From JAQBZY01 sp038117205 (GTDB lineage: Bacteria > Pseudomonadota > Alphaproteobacteria > Rhodospirillales > Casp-alpha2), in assembly GCA_038117205.1 (NCBI GenBank), contig JAYOFL010000007.1, positions 18,564 through 82,563 on the forward strand: DNA of 64,000 nucleotides, read 5' to 3'. This document shows positions 8,137 to 17,561 of this stretch, in pieces. The notes beneath the pieces were generated by a model that searched no databases, was not told the DNA's origin, and was given only the letters and a program-made list of their open reading frames with translations. The stretch's first letter is position 1. Each line of letters starts with the position of its first letter. The position numbers and the translations under genes were made by a program.

Positions 8137-10461
8137 ATGAGCCCCTTCGATCCGCACGAACCCATCGCCGAAGCCGCCGGCGCCATGCGCACCCGCATGC
8201 AGTGCCTGGAGGATCTCGAGCGCAAGATTCTCTGGCTCGCGACGTGGACCATCCACAACGCCAACCACAACCGGCCGCATCCGGACGGGCTCAAGGTCGG
8301 CGGGCATCAGGCGTCCTGCGCGTCGGTGGTCTCGATCATGACGGCGCTCTACATGGCGGCGCTCCGTCCCGAAGACCGGGTGGCGGTGAAGCCGCACGCG
8401 AGCCCGGTGTTCCACGCCATCCAATACCTGTTCGGGCACCAGACGCTGGAGAAGCTCGAGAACTTCCGCGCCTTCGGCGGCGCCCAGAGCTATCCGTCGC
8501 GCACCAAGGACACGGACGACGTCGACATCTCCACCGGCTCCGTCGGCCTCGGCCCGGCCATGGCCGTCTTCACGTCGATGGTGCAGGACTACATGCGCCG
8601 GCATTTCGAGACCATCGAGGCGAAGCGCCCCGGCCGCATGATCGCCGTCGTCGGCGACGCCGAGATGGACGAAGGCAACATGTACGAGGCGCTGTGGGAA
8701 GGCTGGAAGCACGGCCTCAGAAATTGCTGGTGGATCATCGACTACAACCGGCAGAGCCTGGACGGCGTGGTGTCCGATCACCTGTTCCGACTGATTGACC
8801 GCTTGTTCCGCACCACCGGCTGGCGCGTCATCACCGTCAAGTACGGCAAGCGCATGATGCACGCCTTCAAGCAGCCGGGCGGCAAGCTCTTGAAGAAGTG
8901 GATCAACGAGTGTCCGAATGAACTCTATTCGGCACTGACCTTCCGGGGTGGCGCCGCGTGGCGCGACCGCATCAACGCCGACATCGGCCATGATCCGGAC
9001 GCAGCAGAACTGATCCGCTCCTATTCCGACGACGAGTTGCAGGCGCTGATGACGAACCTCGGCGGGCACTGCATCGAGACGCTGCTGGAGGCCTTCGCGC
9101 AAGCCGACCAGGACGAGACGCCGACCTGCTTCATCGCCTACACCATCAAGGGTTGGGGCCTGCCGCTGCAGGGTCACAAGGACAACCACGCCGGCATCAT
9201 GAACGCCGAGCAGGTGGCGGGGTTCCGCGACCGGCTCGGCATCGACGCCGGCGACGAATGGGAACCCTTCGCCGGCATGGAAGAACGCGCGCCGGCGCTC
9301 AAGCGCTTCCTCGACGCGGTGCCGTTCAACCGCGACGGCCGGCGCCGCTACGAGGCCGCCCCCGTGCCGGTGCCGGCGACGCTGCCGGCGCCGAAGGGCG
9401 AGGCCATGAGCACGCAGGAGGCCTTCGGCAAGATCCTCTACGAGATCGCCGGCGACGCGAAGTCGCCGCTGGCGCCCCGCATCGTCACCACCTCGCCGGA
9501 CGTGACGCAGTCGACCAACCTCGGCGGCTGGGTGAACCGGCGCGGCGTCTTTTCCAGGCGCGAGAAGCCGGACACCTTCCGCGCCCAGCAGGTGCCCTCG
9601 GCGCAGCGCTGGGAATTCGGCGAGGAAGGACAGCACATGGAGCTCGGCATCGCCGAGAACAACCTGTTCATCATGCTGGCGGCGCTGGGACTGACGTCGG
9701 AACTGTTCGGCGAGCGGCTGCTGCCGATCGGCACGCTCTACGATCCGTTCATCTCGCGCGGGCTCGACGCGCTCAACTACGCCTGTTACCAGAACGCCCG
9801 CTTCATGCTGGTGGCGACGCCGTCCGGCCTGACGCTGGCCCCCGAAGGCGGCGCGCATCAGTCGGTCTCGACGCCGCTGATCGGCATGGGCCAGCCGGGC
9901 CTCACGTCCTTCGAGCCGGCCTTCGCCGACGAGCTGGCGGAGATCATGGCCTGGTCGTTCGCGCACATACAGGCGAAGGACGGCGGCTCGGTCTATCTGC
10001 GTCTCTCGACCCGCTCGCTCAAACAGCCGGCGCGGCAAATGGACGCGGCGCTCCGGGACGGCGTCCGCAAGGGCGCCTACTGGCGGATCGAGCCGGCGGC
10101 GAAGTCGAAGAAGCCGGTCGTCGTCTACGCCGGCGCCATCGCGCCGGAAGCGGAAGCGGCGGCGGCGAAGATCGGCGGCGGCCTGATGGCGATCACGTCC
10201 GCCGACCGGCTGTTCGCCGATTGGAGCCGGGACGGGGGTGCTGCGCACATCGCACACATGATGGCAGACATTCCGGCGGGCACGCCGTTGGTCACCGTAC
10301 TGGACGGACATCCCGCCGCCCTCGCCTGGCTCGGCAGCGTCGACGGCCGGCGCGTGCATGCGCTCGGCGTCGACCACTTCGGGCAGACCGGCGATCTGGC
10401 GGCGCTCTATCGGGAATACGGCATCGACACGGCGGCGATCACCGCCGCGGTGAAGGGCTGA
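8137..10461 (+). CDS. homodimeric E1-type (transketolase-like) 2-oxoacid dehydrogenase component
   Basis: A 775-residue thiamine-diphosphate enzyme related to AceE and transketolase. The N-terminal TPP module has HQASCASVVSIMTALYMA and the TPP/Mg motif GDAEMDEGN...NRQSLDGVV near residues 174-210, typical of homodimeric E1. The central pyrimidine module contains ELGIAENNLFIMLAALG, and the C-terminal transketolase-C domain follows. There is no lipoyl or E3-binding region. Start 8137 (MSPFDPHEP) fits the family start. By analogy to MdeB it may act on 2-oxobutyrate from methionine/threonine breakdown, or on pyruvate. The substrate is inferred from the divergent Lrp gene only. No E2 or E3 gene is in the window. 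Confidence 0.88.
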   Translation: MSPFDPHEPIAEAAGAMRTRMQCLEDLERKILWLATWTIHNANHNRPHPDGLKVGGHQASCASVVSIMTALYMAALRPEDRVAVKPHASPVFHAIQYLFGHQTLEKLENFRAFGGAQSYPSRTKDTDDVDISTGSVGLGPAMAVFTSMVQDYMRRHFETIEAKRPGRMIAVVGDAEMDEGNMYEALWEGWKHGLRNCWWIIDYNRQSLDGVVSDHLFRLIDRLFRTTGWRVITVKYGKRMMHAFKQPGGKLLKKWINECPNELYSALTFRGGAAWRDRINADIGHDPDAAELIRSYSDDELQALMTNLGGHCIETLLEAFAQADQDETPTCFIAYTIKGWGLPLQGHKDNHAGIMNAEQVAGFRDRLGIDAGDEWEPFAGMEERAPALKRFLDAVPFNRDGRRRYEAAPVPVPATLPAPKGEAMSTQEAFGKILYEIAGDAKSPLAPRIVTTSPDVTQSTNLGGWVNRRGVFSRREKPDTFRAQQVPSAQRWEFGEEGQHMELGIAENNLFIMLAALGLTSELFGERLLPIGTLYDPFISRGLDALNYACYQNARFMLVATPSGLTLAPEGGAHQSVSTPLIGMGQPGLTSFEPAFADELAEIMAWSFAHIQAKDGGSVYLRLSTRSLKQPARQMDAALRDGVRKGAYWRIEPAAKSKKPVVVYAGAIAPEAEAAAAKIGGGLMAITSADRLFADWSRDGGAAHIAHMMADIPAGTPLVTVLDGHPAALAWLGSVDGRRVHALGVDHFGQTGDLAALYREYGIDTAAITAAVKG

Positions 10462-10547
10462 TCTTGCTCGCCATTCCGGGCACGAAGCGTCCGAGGATCA
10501 CTCTGAGGAAGCGGACGAGTTCGCCGCTTCACCGACACATCCCCGAT

Positions 10548-10685
10548 CGTCGCCCCGGACTTGATCCGGGACCCATGTGTACTCGGAACTTGGAATGAAG
10601 AAGCAGGATTCCAGGGTTCCTGGAATCAATCCGCGCTCAGCGGCGCCGTGCGAACGTGGACCCCGGATCAAGTCCGGGGTGACGG
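10548..10685. repeat. palindromic REP-like doublet, copy A
   Basis: A 138-bp element bounded by CCCCGGACTTGATCCGGG at the left and the same sequence inverted (CCCCGGATCAAGTCCGGGG) at the right, with a central palindrome ATTCCAGG-GTT-CCTGGAAT. It sits in the convergent gap between the E1 gene and the next minus-strand gene. Same family as the copies at 35.4, 41.8, 45.0-45.3 and 53.1-53.3 kb. Confidence 0.85.
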
Positions 10686-10722
10686 ATTGTTCAGTAGGGA
10701 ATTTTTCCCGTGGGGGACCGCC

Positions 10723-11094
10723 TCAGCGGCCCTTCGTCTCGGCGTCGAGAAGAGACTGCACGCGCTTTCTGAGCGCCGTCCAGATCTCGAACTCGTCCTC
10801 GTCGCCGTCCTCGTCGCCGTCCTCGATCAACTTGGTCTCGAAGGCTTCCTGCGCCCTGACGGCGCCCAGCACTTCGCGAAGCTGCGGCTCGCCCAAGCCC
10901 TCGAACGCGACCTTGCCGTCGAACAGCATGTCGGCGCGCTCCATCATCGGCAGTTCTTCCAGGTGCCGGTCCAACTGACCGTAGCGGCCCTTCCAGGCGT
11001 GGTAGACGGATTCGCGCGGCAGCGACGCGGCCTTTTCGTCGAGCGCGCCCATGATGGCCATGAACTCGTGCACGGTGAAGTCGATCTTCTGCAT
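10723..11094 (-). CDS. conserved-looking hypothetical protein
   Basis: A 123-residue soluble protein, rich in charged residues and predicted to be largely helical, with an acidic stretch EDGDEDGDEDEFE near residues 92-104. No signal peptide or membrane segment. I do not recognise a family. The start ATG at 11092-11094 has a GGAGGG-like sequence upstream. It lies downstream of, and on the same strand as, the N-formylglutamate amidohydrolase operon (66 bp away), so it could be the last gene of that transcript. Confidence 0.6.
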   Translation of the reverse strand: MQKIDFTVHEFMAIMGALDEKAASLPRESVYHAWKGRYGQLDRHLEELPMMERADMLFDGKVAFEGLGEPQLREVLGAVRAQEAFETKLIEDGDEDGDEDEFEIWTALRKRVQSLLDAETKGR

Positions 11095-11160
11095 GGCGGT
11101 TCCGCCCTCCTCGAATTTGCCGGCAGCATAAGGGGCTGGGCCCGTCGCCGCAAACGCCGA

Positions 11161-12012
11161 TCAGCGCCCGATCTTGGCGCGGACGTACCCGGCGAGATGG
11201 TCGATCATGGCGTCCAACGTCGCCACGGTCTCGGGGTAGAGGCCGTTCTTCTCGATGGCCTGTTCGTCCATGTAGAGCTTGCGGTTGATCTCGATCTGCA
11301 AGGAGTGCCGGCCCTGCGACGGCACGCCGTATTTCTCGACCAGCTCCAGACCCTTCATGGGATCGTTCACCGTCACCTTGTAGCCGCGCCCGGCCAGGAA
11401 CGCGCGCACCAGTTCGACGAATTCGGGACCGGACGTCGTGCCGTCACGGTCGCCGAGCACGAAATCGGCGCGCTCCACCGGTCCGTCCTCGGTGTGCGCG
11501 TTGCCGCGCCGGGGCATCGAATGGCAGTCGATGTGATAGATGCAGCCGGCCATCGCGTGCAGCCGTTCGTATTCGGCGCGGACGGCGGCGTGGTACGGCC
11601 GCCAGTAAGTCTCGATCCGGTTCTGGATTTCCGCGACGGTCAGCTTGCGGTCGTAGATGTGAATCTCGCCCTTCAGCTTGGTCCAGCAGAGGCCGGAGCC
11701 GCGCCCGATCTTGGCGGAGTTGGCGACCTTGCCCGGCCAGGGGCCGTCGAGGGCGTCTTCCTGGATATCGAACTCGGAACGGTTTGCGTCGATGTAGGTG
11801 CGCGGGAACGTGGCGGCAACGAGCACCGCGCCGGCGTCCACCGCGTGCGCGTACATCTCGTCGATGAATGCGTCCTCGCCCTGACGCAACTCATGGGTGG
11901 CGATCGCCGGGCGCATGTCGGCGGGAAATACGTTGCCGCTGTGCGGACTGTCGAACAGCAGCGGCAGGGCGCGGGCCGGGTCGGGCCGCGTCACGATCAC
12001 GGGTTCGCTCAT
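11161..12012 (-). CDS. N-formylglutamate amidohydrolase family protein
   Basis: A 283-residue member of the N-formylglutamate deformylase family, a zinc-dependent hydrolase with a peptidase-M14-like fold. It opens with LLFDSPHSGNVFP, where H and S lie in the family metal/active-site segment. It continues with EDAFIDEMYAHA, IHIYDRKLT, IDCHSMPRRG and the C-terminal LQIEINRKLYMDE, all family hallmarks. The start is 2 bp from the stop of the upstream ABC ATPase gene, so it is the fifth cistron of the transporter operon. Known activity of the family is formylglutamate to glutamate plus formate. Here it may deacylate an imported N-acyl amino acid. Confidence 0.9.
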   Translation of the reverse strand: MSEPVIVTRPDPARALPLLFDSPHSGNVFPADMRPAIATHELRQGEDAFIDEMYAHAVDAGAVLVAATFPRTYIDANRSEFDIQEDALDGPWPGKVANSAKIGRGSGLCWTKLKGEIHIYDRKLTVAEIQNRIETYWRPYHAAVRAEYERLHAMAGCIYHIDCHSMPRRGNAHTEDGPVERADFVLGDRDGTTSGPEFVELVRAFLAGRGYKVTVNDPMKGLELVEKYGVPSQGRHSLQIEINRKLYMDEQAIEKNGLYPETVATLDAMIDHLAGYVRAKIGR

Positions 12013-12014
12013 GC

Positions 12015-13013
12015 TCAGGTTCCGTCGTTGAGGTGGCAGGCCGACGTGCGGCCGGGCACGATCTCGCGGAGCTTCGGCACTTCGACGCGGCAGCGCTCCG
12101 TCGCGTGCGGACAGCGCGGATGGAAATGGCAGCCGGGCGGCGGATCGAGCGGCGAGGGAATTTCCCCCTCGACGGGCTTGTAGTCGCGGCCCCGCGCGTC
12201 GAGGCGCGGCACTTCGTTCAGCAGCGCCTGCGTATAGGGATGGTTCGGCGCATGGAAGAGCTCCTCCGTCGCCGCCGTCTCGACGACGCGGCCGAGATAC
12301 ATGATCACCACCCGGTCGGAGATGTGCTCGACCACCGAGAGGTCGTGGCTGATGAAGAGATACGTCAGATCCAGCTCGGCGCGGAGGTCCATGAAGAGGT
12401 TGATGACCTGCGCCTGGATGGAGACGTCGAGCGCCGCGATGGCCTCGTCGCAGACCAGGAACTCCGGCTTCACCGCCAGCGCGCGGGCGATGCCGATGCG
12501 CTGGCGCTGGCCGCCGGAGAACTGATGCGGATAGCGCCGCCGGTAGTCGGGATCGAGGCCGACACGGCGCATGGTTTCCGAGACGTAGTCGTCGGCGTCG
12601 GCGGCCGCGACCATGCCGTGCAGCACGGGCGCCTCGCCGATGATGTCCTTCACCCGCATGCGCGGGTTCAGCGACGCGAACGGATCCTGGAAGATCATCT
12701 GGATCTGCAGCGTCGCCTGCTTGCGCTCGGCCGGCGACATGGCGCCGGTCGGCTTGCCCTTGTAGACCACTTCGCCCGCCGTCGGCGTCAGGATGCCGGC
12801 GACCATGCGGCCCAGCGTCGACTTGCCGCAGCCGGATTCGCCGACCAGGCCGACGACGCTTCCCTTCGGCACCGCCATCGAGACGTCGTCCACCGCATGC
12901 ACCACTTCTTCGCGGATGTTCGAGCCGAGCTTCTGCGCCAGGCGTTCCGCGAGGTCGAGGGACTTCACGAAGTTCTTAGTCAGATTGCGGACTTCCAGCA
13001 TCGTCTCGCTCAT
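12015..13013 (-). CDS. oligopeptide/dipeptide ABC transporter ATP-binding protein (OppF/DppF type)
   Basis: A 332-residue ATPase subunit. Walker A is GESGCGKST, the signature is FSGGQRQRIGIARAL, Walker B is LVCDEAIAALDVS, and the C-terminal oligopeptide-transporter extension ends in FHPRCPHATERC. The last carries the Cys residues typical of OppD/F proteins. Its start overlaps the upstream OppD-type gene by 4 bp (ATGA). It energises uptake through the two permeases of the same operon. Confidence 0.93.
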   Translation of the reverse strand: MSETMLEVRNLTKNFVKSLDLAERLAQKLGSNIREEVVHAVDDVSMAVPKGSVVGLVGESGCGKSTLGRMVAGILTPTAGEVVYKGKPTGAMSPAERKQATLQIQMIFQDPFASLNPRMRVKDIIGEAPVLHGMVAAADADDYVSETMRRVGLDPDYRRRYPHQFSGGQRQRIGIARALAVKPEFLVCDEAIAALDVSIQAQVINLFMDLRAELDLTYLFISHDLSVVEHISDRVVIMYLGRVVETAATEELFHAPNHPYTQALLNEVPRLDARGRDYKPVEGEIPSPLDPPPGCHFHPRCPHATERCRVEVPKLREIVPGRTSACHLNDGT

Positions 13014-14017
13014 GCGCCGGCGCCTTCCGCTTCCTCGAGGTGCGGGTGCTGGCAGCGCACCTGGCGGTCGGGCACCGGCTCGGCGATCATGGGCGCGACC
13101 GCGCAGGCGGCGTCGGCACGCGGACAGCGCGGCGAGAACGCGCAACCTTCCGGCATATGCAGGAGCGACGGCGCCATACCGGGAATCTGATAGAGCTTGC
13201 TGCCGCGCTTGTTGTGACCGGGCACCGAGCCCAGGAGGCCGCGCGTGTAGGGGTGCACCGGATGGTCGAGCACGTCGTCGATGGGGCCCTGTTCGACGAC
13301 GCGGCCGCCGTACATGACGCAGATATGGTCGGCGAGGCCGGCGATGACGGCGAGGTCGTGCGTGATCCAGATCAGCGAGGTGCCGGTTTCACGGCAGAGC
13401 TTCTGCGCCTGATAGAGAATCTGCCCCTGGATGGTGACGTCGAGGGCCGTCGTCGGCTCGTCGGCGATGATCAGGTCCGGCTTGTTGAGAAGCGCGATGG
13501 CGATGGCGACGCGCTGGCGCATGCCGCCGGAGAACTGGTGCGGATAAGATTTCAGCCGCTCGTCCGGCGACGGAATGCCGACCTCGCCCAAGGCATCGCG
13601 GGCGCGCGCCAGGGCATCCGCCATCGGCATGTCGGGGTGGTGCGCGTGGATCGTCTCGACCATCTGCGTGTCGACGCGGAGCACCGGGTTCAGCGTCATC
13701 ATCGGGTCCTGGAAGATCATGGCGATGCGGTTGCCGCGGAGCTTGCGCATGGCCGCCGGATCGAGACCGACCAAGTTCTTGCCCTGGAACAGCACCTCGC
13801 CGCCGACGACGCGGCCCGGCGGATCGACGAGACCGATGATCGAGAAACCCGTCACCGACTTGCCGGAGCCGGATTCGCCGACGAGGCCCATCACCTCGCC
13901 CCGGCCGACGGTGAAGCTGACGCCGTCGACGGCCTTGGCGACGCCGGCCTTGGTGAAGAAGTGCGTCTTGAGATCGCGCACCTCGAGGGTCGGAGACGAC
14001 GGTCCCTGGGCGGTCAT
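13010..14017 (-). CDS. oligopeptide/dipeptide ABC transporter ATP-binding protein (OppD/DppD type)
   Basis: A 335-residue ATPase subunit. It has Walker A GESGSGKSV, Q-loop MIFQDPMMTLNP, signature FSGGMRQRVAIAIAL, Walker B LIIADEPTTALDVT, and the C-terminal FSPRCPRADAAC extension. Translation starts at the ATG at 14017, overlapping the stop of the permease gene by 4 bp. It is the third cistron after the two permeases, pairing with the OppF-type subunit. Confidence 0.93.
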   Translation of the reverse strand: MTAQGPSSPTLEVRDLKTHFFTKAGVAKAVDGVSFTVGRGEVMGLVGESGSGKSVTGFSIIGLVDPPGRVVGGEVLFQGKNLVGLDPAAMRKLRGNRIAMIFQDPMMTLNPVLRVDTQMVETIHAHHPDMPMADALARARDALGEVGIPSPDERLKSYPHQFSGGMRQRVAIAIALLNKPDLIIADEPTTALDVTIQGQILYQAQKLCRETGTSLIWITHDLAVIAGLADHICVMYGGRVVEQGPIDDVLDHPVHPYTRGLLGSVPGHNKRGSKLYQIPGMAPSLLHMPEGCAFSPRCPRADAACAVAPMIAEPVPDRQVRCQHPHLEEAEGAGA

Positions 14018-14925
14018 TTCTGCAACCTCGGGTTCAGGACGTCGCGCAACTGGTCGCCGACCAGGTTGATCGAGACGATGGTGATCAAGAGCGCCAGTCC
14101 CGGGAAGAAGCTGATCCAATAGGCGCCGCTCAGCATGTATTCGAAGCCGTTGGCGATCAGCAGGCCGAGCGACGGTTCGGTGATCGGCAGGCCGACGCCG
14201 AGGAAGCTGAGCGTCGCTTCCAGGGAAATGGCGTGCGCCGTCTGCACCGTGCCGACGACGATCAGGGGCGGCAGGCAGTTCGGCAGCAGATGCCGGAACA
14301 GGATGCGCCTGGGCGGCAGCGCCAAGCAGGTCGCGGCCTCGACGTATTCCTTGGAGCGTTCGACCAGCGCCGAGCCGCGCACCGTCCGCGCGTAGTAGGC
14401 CCACTGCACCAGCACCAGGGCGATGATGATCTTGTCGATGCCCTTGCCGAGCGCCGAAATCAGGACCAGCGCCACCAGGATCGCCGGGAACGAAAGCTGG
14501 ATGTCGACGAGGCGCATGATGACCGTGTCGACCCGGCCGCCGTAATAGGCGGCGGTGAGACCGATGGCGGCGCCGAGACAGAGCGCGATCATGCCGCTCG
14601 TGACGCCGACGCCGAGGCTGATGCGGAGCCCGTAGAAGATGGAGCTCAGCAGGTCGCGGCCGGCGCCGTCGGTGCCGAGCAGGAATGGCACGCCGTCCAA
14701 GTTGACTTCACCCGGCGGCATCCGCGCGTCGAGGATGCTGACGGTGGCCAGATCGTAGGGATCGGTCGGCGATATCAGCGGCGCGAAGATGGCGATGAAG
14801 ATGATGATCGCCAGGACGACGAGGGCGCCGGTGGCGATTCGGTTCTCCAGGAAGTCGGCGACGAAACGCTGCAGCGGCGTCTCGACGCGGACGGCAACCT
14901 CGGTGGTGTCCACGATTTCCGTCAT
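14014..14925 (-). CDS. ABC transporter permease (OppC/DppC type)
   Basis: A 303-residue inner-membrane permease with an N-terminal cytoplasmic tail, a first transmembrane helix (GALVVLAIIIFIAIFAPL) followed by a periplasmic loop, and five further helices. The BPD-transport EAA motif is EYVEAATCLALPPRRILFRH. OppC-type features such as LGTDGAGRDLLSSI are present. Start ATG at 14925 overlaps the OppB-type permease stop by 4 bp. Part of the operon SBP-B-C-D-F-amidohydrolase. Confidence 0.92.
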   Translation of the reverse strand: MTEIVDTTEVAVRVETPLQRFVADFLENRIATGALVVLAIIIFIAIFAPLISPTDPYDLATVSILDARMPPGEVNLDGVPFLLGTDGAGRDLLSSIFYGLRISLGVGVTSGMIALCLGAAIGLTAAYYGGRVDTVIMRLVDIQLSFPAILVALVLISALGKGIDKIIIALVLVQWAYYARTVRGSALVERSKEYVEAATCLALPPRRILFRHLLPNCLPPLIVVGTVQTAHAISLEATLSFLGVGLPITEPSLGLLIANGFEYMLSGAYWISFFPGLALLITIVSINLVGDQLRDVLNPRLQK

Positions 14926-15899
14926 CGGCCGGCGTCCTGAATGCGAACCCGGGGATCGAGCACCGAATAGAGGATGTCGACCAGCAGGTTGATGATGACG
15001 AAGACCAACACGATGATCATCAGGTAGGCGACGATCAGCGGGCGGTCCAGGTTGTGCAGCGCCTCGATCAGCAGCTTGCCCATGCCCGGCCACGCGAACA
15101 CTGTTTCCGTGACGACGGAAAACGCGATCAGGCTGCCGAATTCGAGGCCGAGCACGGTGACGACCGGGATCAGGATGTTCTTCATGATGTGCACGAGGAC
15201 GACCCTGGCCTCGCTCAGGCCCTTGGCGCGGGCGAACTTGACGTAGTCCTGATGCATGGCTTCGCGCGCGCCGGCGCGCGACAGCCTGATCACCAGGGAA
15301 ATCTTGAGCAGCGCCAGATTGAGGGCCGGCATGAAGATATGCGAAAGCCCGTCCAACGTCAGGAAGCTGACGCGCAGGCCGAGGATGGCGACCGTGTCGC
15401 CGCGCCCGGTCGACGGCAGCCAGCCGAGCATGACGGCGAACACCATGATCATCATCAGACCGACCCAGAACGTCGGCAGCGAGAAGCCGAAGATCGAGCC
15501 GGCCATGATCGCCTTCGAGGAGACCCGGTTCGGGAAGATGCCGGCGTAGACGCCCAAGGGGATGCCGAAGACGATCGCCATCATGAGCGCCACCAGGGCC
15601 AGCTCGAAGGTCGCCGGCATTCGCTGCACGATCAGCTTCAGGGCCGGCTCGCCGAACACGAAGGAACGGCCGAGATCGCCCTGCAACGCGTTCTTCACGA
15701 ACAGCCAATATTGCTCGTAGAGCGGCCGGTCGAGACCGAAGTCGCGGATGATGCGCTCGATCTCTTCCTGCGGCGCCTCGGGGCTGACCAGCATGTGCAC
15801 CGGATCGCCGACGACGTTGACGCCGACGAAGACCAGCAGCGACATGACAGCGACGACGACGACGCTCTGCAACAGCCGGCGAATAATGAAAGCCGACAA
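14922..15899 (-). CDS. ABC transporter permease (OppB/DppB type)
   Basis: A 325-residue inner-membrane permease with six predicted helices. The N-terminus FIIRRLLQSVVVVAVMSLLV is typical of DppB, and the EAA loop is DYVKFARAKGLSEARVVLVH. The start is TTG at 15899: it gives the canonical N-terminus and has an AGGGGGG ribosome-binding site 7 nt upstream, and no suitable ATG exists nearby. It forms the translocation channel with the OppC-type subunit. Confidence 0.92.
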   Translation of the reverse strand: MSAFIIRRLLQSVVVVAVMSLLVFVGVNVVGDPVHMLVSPEAPQEEIERIIRDFGLDRPLYEQYWLFVKNALQGDLGRSFVFGEPALKLIVQRMPATFELALVALMMAIVFGIPLGVYAGIFPNRVSSKAIMAGSIFGFSLPTFWVGLMMIMVFAVMLGWLPSTGRGDTVAILGLRVSFLTLDGLSHIFMPALNLALLKISLVIRLSRAGAREAMHQDYVKFARAKGLSEARVVLVHIMKNILIPVVTVLGLEFGSLIAFSVVTETVFAWPGMGKLLIEALHNLDRPLIVAYLMIIVLVFVIINLLVDILYSVLDPRVRIQDAGR

Positions 15900-15933
15900 C
15901 GACCCGCCCCCCTGAAGCGCGGTTGAAAAGTTC

Positions 15934-15966
15934 GGGGCCGGCGGAAGCTTTCTTCCTGCCGGCCCC
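15934..15966 (-). terminator. intercistronic hairpin between substrate-binding protein and permease genes
   Basis: A near-perfect 14-bp stem (GGGGCCGGC paired with GCCGGCCCC, extended by GGAAG/CTTCC, one bulged T, 4-nt loop) lies just after the binding-protein stop codon. On the minus-strand transcript it is followed by GAACTTTTC. Such hairpins usually raise the level of binding-protein mRNA over permease mRNA, by partial termination or by 3'-end protection. Confidence 0.6.
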
Positions 15967-15977
15967 TGGTCTTTCGC

Positions 15978-17561
15978 TTACTGCTTGACGACGCCCATGG
16001 CGTAAGTGCGCTCGTCGGTGCGGGCGATGTACTTGAGACCCTTCTTCGCCGCCCAGGTGTTGACCTGGTAGTGCAGCGGGATGATCCCCTGCAGATCGCC
16101 GAGCGCGACATCGGTCGCCTTGGCCAGCGCCGCGGCGCGCTTGTCGTCGTCGACCGTCGCCAGAGCCACGTCGATCAGCTTGTCGACTTCCGCGTTCGAG
16201 AAGCGGCCGCGGTTGGACGGACCCATGCCCTTTTCCTTGCTGTAGGTCGCGAGCAGCGACTTCAGCGGCGAGGATGCTTCACCGGTGCCGGAACCCCAGC
16301 CGACCAGGATGAAGCTGAACTCAGGCGTCTTGTCCGGCGAACCGGCGGAAGCGCGCTTGAAGAACACCGACTTGGTCATGGTTTCGACCGACGTCTCAAT
16401 GCCGATGCGGCTCAGCATCTGCGCCACGGCTTCGAGGATCTTGGCGTCGTTCAGGTAGCGGTCGTTCGGACCGTGCACCTTCATCTTCCAGCCGTCCGGA
16501 TAGCCGGCCTCGGCGAGAAGCTTCTTGGCGTACTTCGCGTCGTACTTTTCCGGCTTCAGGTTGGGGCTGACGCCGAAGAAGCCTTCGGGCAGCAACTGGC
16601 CGGCTGGCAGCGCCACGCCTTCCATGACGCGCGAGATGATCAGTTCGCGGTTGATCGCCTTGGAGACCGCGCGGCGGACCTTCACGTCGAGGAACGGGTT
16701 GCGGATCTTCGAGCCGTCCTTGGCGGTGATGTGCGGGCTGTCCTCGCGGAACTGGTCGACGGCGAGGTAGATGACCCGGTTCGACACGCCCTGGCTGACC
16801 GCCAGCTTCGCGTTCTTCTTCAGGTTCGCGATGTCGACGGTCGGCACGTCGTCGATCATGTCGACGTCGCCGGCCAGAAGCGCCGCGACGCGGGCCGGAC
16901 CGGACTTGATCGGCTTGAAGACGACCTTCTTCCATATGGGCTTCTTGCCCCAGTAGCCTTCGTTCCGCTCCATGACCAGTCGGTCGCCGGGCACCCACTC
17001 GACGAATTTGTAGGGGCCGGTGCCGGCGGTCGCCTTGCCGGAGTTGAAGTCTTCCGTCGTCGCCTTCTCGGCCTTGTCGGAAATGATGTGGATGGTGGAG
17101 ATGTCGTTCGCCATCAGCGGATACGGCTTCTCCGTCGACACCTGGATGGTGTAGTCGTCGACCTTCTTGAAGGTCTTGCCCTTCAGATAGATCGAGAAGC
17201 TCGACGGCGAGTTCGGCACGTTCGGCGCGCGGGCGACGGTGGCGAGCACGTCATCAGCATTGAAATCGGAACCGTCGTGGAACTTCACGCCCTTGCGAAG
17301 CTTGAATTCCCACGTCAGGTCGTTGATCGGCTTCCACGACTCGGCGAGGCCCGGAACCAGACGCTGCTTCTCGTCCTGCTCGACCAACTGCGAGAAGAGG
17401 TGCGCCGACGTGGCGTTGTTGGGCGTCAGGTTGTGGTAGTGCGGGTCGATGGCCGACGGCTCGGCGCCGAGGCCGATCGTCAACGTCTGCGCGGCCGCCG
17501 CCATCGGCATGCCAGCGAGGACGGACACCGCCGCCGCTACGGCAAGTTTACGGATATGCAT
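15978..17561 (-). CDS. ABC transporter substrate-binding protein, peptide/nickel family (SBP_bac_5)
   Basis: A 527-residue periplasmic binding protein. The start ATG at 17561 has AGGGAG upstream and gives a signal peptide ending MAAAAQT near residue 24. The mature part begins LTIGLGAEPSAIDPHYHN and contains VKFHDGSDFNADDVLAT and the family signature for extracellular solute-binding proteins type 5. It is first gene of the operon and divergent from the LysR gene. Ligand unknown. The amidohydrolase in the operon and the deacylase nearby suggest peptides or N-acyl amino acids. Confidence 0.93.
   Translation of the reverse strand: MHIRKLAVAAAVSVLAGMPMAAAAQTLTIGLGAEPSAIDPHYHNLTPNNATSAHLFSQLVEQDEKQRLVPGLAESWKPINDLTWEFKLRKGVKFHDGSDFNADDVLATVARAPNVPNSPSSFSIYLKGKTFKKVDDYTIQVSTEKPYPLMANDISTIHIISDKAEKATTEDFNSGKATAGTGPYKFVEWVPGDRLVMERNEGYWGKKPIWKKVVFKPIKSGPARVAALLAGDVDMIDDVPTVDIANLKKNAKLAVSQGVSNRVIYLAVDQFREDSPHITAKDGSKIRNPFLDVKVRRAVSKAINRELIISRVMEGVALPAGQLLPEGFFGVSPNLKPEKYDAKYAKKLLAEAGYPDGWKMKVHGPNDRYLNDAKILEAVAQMLSRIGIETSVETMTKSVFFKRASAGSPDKTPEFSFILVGWGSGTGEASSPLKSLLATYSKEKGMGPSNRGRFSNAEVDKLIDVALATVDDDKRAAALAKATDVALGDLQGIIPLHYQVNTWAAKKGLKYIARTDERTYAMGVVKQ

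Noticed and set aside
8035..10377. 780-codon open frame on the minus strand opposite the E1 gene
   Set aside because: Antisense shadow of a GC-rich gene; composition is Arg/His/Val repeats without domain motifs, while the plus strand encodes a recognisable TPP enzyme.
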